A stretch of DNA of 64,000 nt from Albula goreensis (taxonomy: Eukaryota > Chordata > Actinopteri > Albuliformes > Albulidae): positions 36,063,841-36,127,840 of the forward strand of contig CM040743.1 of assembly GCA_022829145.1 (NCBI GenBank), in the 5' to 3' direction. Made by a program: the position numbers and the translations under genes. The notes beneath the pieces were generated by a model, which saw only the letters and a list, made by a program, of their open reading frames with translations, was not told where the DNA came from and ran no database searches. Shown here in pieces: positions 61,960 through 64,000 of this stretch. Each line of letters begins with the position of its first letter. Within the stretch, counting starts at the first letter, position 1.

Positions 61960-62009
<50 letters not shown>
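61383..62009 (+). mobile_element. 3' end of a non-LTR retrotransposon (L2/CR1-like), 5' truncated
   Basis: At about 61438-61614 the frame reads NNPSHPLHKTLDKLKSSFSN then RYRKSFLPAAIRLYNSS, the C-terminal end of fish LINE reverse-transcriptase polyproteins after the RT domain. It is followed by an AT-rich 3' UTR and the tail GAATAAAGTCATCTATC with about 13 ATCT units (61958-62009). The RT and endonuclease domains are absent, so it is an inactive 5'-truncated copy. The L2/CR1 assignment comes from the tail and is moderate. Confidence 0.8.
61958..62009. repeat. (ATCT)n tail of the LINE copy
   Basis: Uninterrupted tetranucleotide array directly after GAATAAAGTC. It is best seen as the 3' tail of the retrotransposon rather than an independent microsatellite. 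Confidence 0.9.
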
Positions 62010-64000
62010 GCACCAGTTGTGGAATGAGGGATTTATTTTTAATTTGTGTTATCAATGGAATGGATCCTCCCTTTTTTATGATAGTGAATGAGGGATAATA
62101 GGTTTACTAGTCATTGTATTCTTTAGTGCTAAGATATGTCCATTCACTCCTTTCTGAGTGTGTTTTGCATTTTGTCAATAGACAGTGTGACAGTGTTTAA
62201 CACTCTTTTGTCAATTTTTAAAATGGAAACATTATCAATAGCATGTTTTTATACTGAATTCAGTTATTGTAAATTTGAGCTCCATATCTCAAAGTCAGGA
62301 ACCCATTACTGACATGGAGCCATGTTCCTCCCACATTTTCATTTTGAAAAAGTATATTTGCCATTGATTCAGATTGTATATCTTACTTTCACAAGTGAGA
62401 AAATTCGCCCTTACACCTTTCAAATGCTTCTTACGCTCCTCTTTCTGTATTTACTTTAGAATTATTTAGCATGAGAATAGAGCAAGCATGTGACATTTTA
62501 CTGATATTATTTTTCACAACTTGTCCAAATATCATCACTGGATATGAGAATGGCTTTGGTCTGACCTCAAAGTTCCATTGCACAAAACAATACCTGAAAA
62601 TGAGCCTTGCTGAATGAAATGATGCTTCTGTCCACAAAATAAAAGGAGGGAAGAAAATATTTTATTTGAAAAGCATGTGCAAATCACCAGGCTTCTCCAC
62701 ATTAATTTCCAATGGGTCAGAATTAATGAGCCGCCTATCACCATGGCAAGCCTGTGCGGCTCAAGAGCCATATTTTGAAGGTCTATTATTTGCAGTGGCA
62801 GACACATGCAATTATTAGCTTGCATGGAAATTCAAATTTAATCTTGTCTCTCGGGGGTAGTTGCATAGGGCACAGGAGGTGCCTCTAGAGGGGGACTGAG
62901 TCTTTACATTGAATTTTACAGATAGGATGAGTCAACAAACAGCAGTGGTTGAGTTTAAACTCAACATGGTGTTGGTCTTTTAAAATAAATTTAATATTTC
63001 TATTTTTTTACAAAAATAAATGCATTGCATCCACAGTGCATAAGATGAAAACAAAATAGGATATATTTGTTTGGTTCCTCAGAAACTAAAAATCACAGAT
63101 GGGGAAAATTGACTTTCTTGTGTGAACTTCACAAACCATTTATTTAGGGAATAAGCACAGTCTGTGTACTAAGACTGCAAAACCTGATAGTCTAATGTAC
63201 AAAGGGTAGTAATAACATTTAAGCCCTTTTATATTACAGCATTTCAATTCTGAAGTCAGTTTAGGACTGAGTGGAAAAAGTACTTCGTTCTATTTTTTAG
63301 AGAAAAAAGCAAGACCATCTCCAATGTTGTCATTATGCATGTGTGTAATTATTCTAAGTACAGAAGTAACCAAAGCCATATAATTTTGGCTGGTAGCTGT
63401 ACACAATAATAATAAAAAACTCTGTTAAGTTTTTTCAGCCCAACTTAATGCAGTTTTATACTCCAGCCAGATATAGACATTTCTCCCATTAAACCAGCAA
63501 AGACTAAAGATGACTTTTTGGAACATGTTGACCTACAACTGTATGTTACTCCAGGAAACGTTTGAGGTGTGATGGCGGAGCCGGGGAGGGTGTTGCAGAT
63601 GATTAGAAGTATGATGACACACATGAATGTGTGAAACCTTCCCTGCATGACTTTATACAATAATAATCTCCTCTGTGTCCTTGGAACTTAGCTCTAGAAA
63701 AATAATGCCAAAACTTTGACTTTTTCAAAAAACTGGTTATGCATTAATTTCATTATTGACCTTCAGGTAATACTGTTATATCCTATATGTATATTAAGTA
63801 ATAACTACTTGCTTGTTGCATTAAATTGGAAATATTTTGATGCTTTTGTTTTAGCAACCAACACCATTATTTGCATCCTCGTTGAAACGTTAGTTGTTTC
63901 CTATTTTGTTTATCAAAGATTAACAGGTACAAACCTATTTGTGAGCTCTTGCACAAGTATAACTGCTATATACATAAGGCCTCCGGTAGTAAAAGAGAAA

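Larger units (their letters stand above)
50001..64000. other. Gene-poor right end of the window
   Basis: No coding exon was found. It holds retrotransposon fragments (56324-56545 and about 61383-62009), T-rich stretches (50178-50215, 59597-59614) and an AT-rich dyad at about 51405-51480. Blocks at about 50520-50760, 54360-54620, 54880-55100 and 62670-62860 look unique and may be conserved non-coding DNA. In human, the DNA 5' of TPK1 is a gene desert on the way to CNTNAP2; whether this is the same interval is inference. Confidence 0.65.

Noticed and set aside
43431-64000. Search for cntnap2 or other exons in the right-hand 20 kb
   Set aside because: No laminin-G, EGF, F5/8C or other recognisable coding segment with splice sites was found.

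Overview
This is vertebrate nuclear DNA, almost certainly from a ray-finned fish and most likely a teleost. It is AT-rich and rich in CA/GA/ATCT microsatellites. Its genes are split by introns with GT-AG splice sites, and it carries fish-type mobile elements: a Tc1-family DNA transposon remnant, the 3' end of a non-LTR retrotransposon with an ATCT tail, and a tRNA-derived SINE. Nothing bacterial, viral or CRISPR-like was seen. The species cannot be named from this window.

Left end (1-2785, + strand): the last two coding exons and the 3' UTR of a short-chain dehydrogenase/reductase gene of the retinol dehydrogenase 11/12 group. Its 5' part lies outside the window. Then (about 3720-5955, + strand) comes a complete sec61g gene, encoding the 68-residue gamma subunit of the Sec61 ER translocon, with a non-coding first exon and a compact promoter.

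Centre (about 5894-43430, - strand): a complete tpk1 gene (thiamin pyrophosphokinase 1). It has eight coding exons over 28 kb (6069-34424) plus a probable non-coding first exon near 43304-43430. The exons join without a phase error into 251 codons, with all family motifs present. sec61g and tpk1 are tail to tail: their stop codons are 269 bases apart, and a TTTAATAAA motif gives a poly(A) hexamer on each strand. The large tpk1 introns hold microsatellites, the Tc1 remnant, the SINE, a perfect DR1 nuclear-receptor site, and several stretches that look like conserved non-coding or promoter-like DNA.

Right end (43431-64000): no gene found. It holds microsatellites, a long GA/TC tract near the tpk1 promoter, retrotransposon fragments and candidate regulatory blocks. 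In human, the 5' side of TPK1 faces a gene desert towards CNTNAP2, and this side may correspond to it (inference).

The three genes are housekeeping or metabolic and do not form a pathway. No undescribed multi-gene system was found. The best leads are the shared sec61g/tpk1 poly(A) region, a 40-bp perfect palindrome in a sec61g intron, the weak U-rich-flanked donor of the tpk1 start-codon exon, and the DR1 element.
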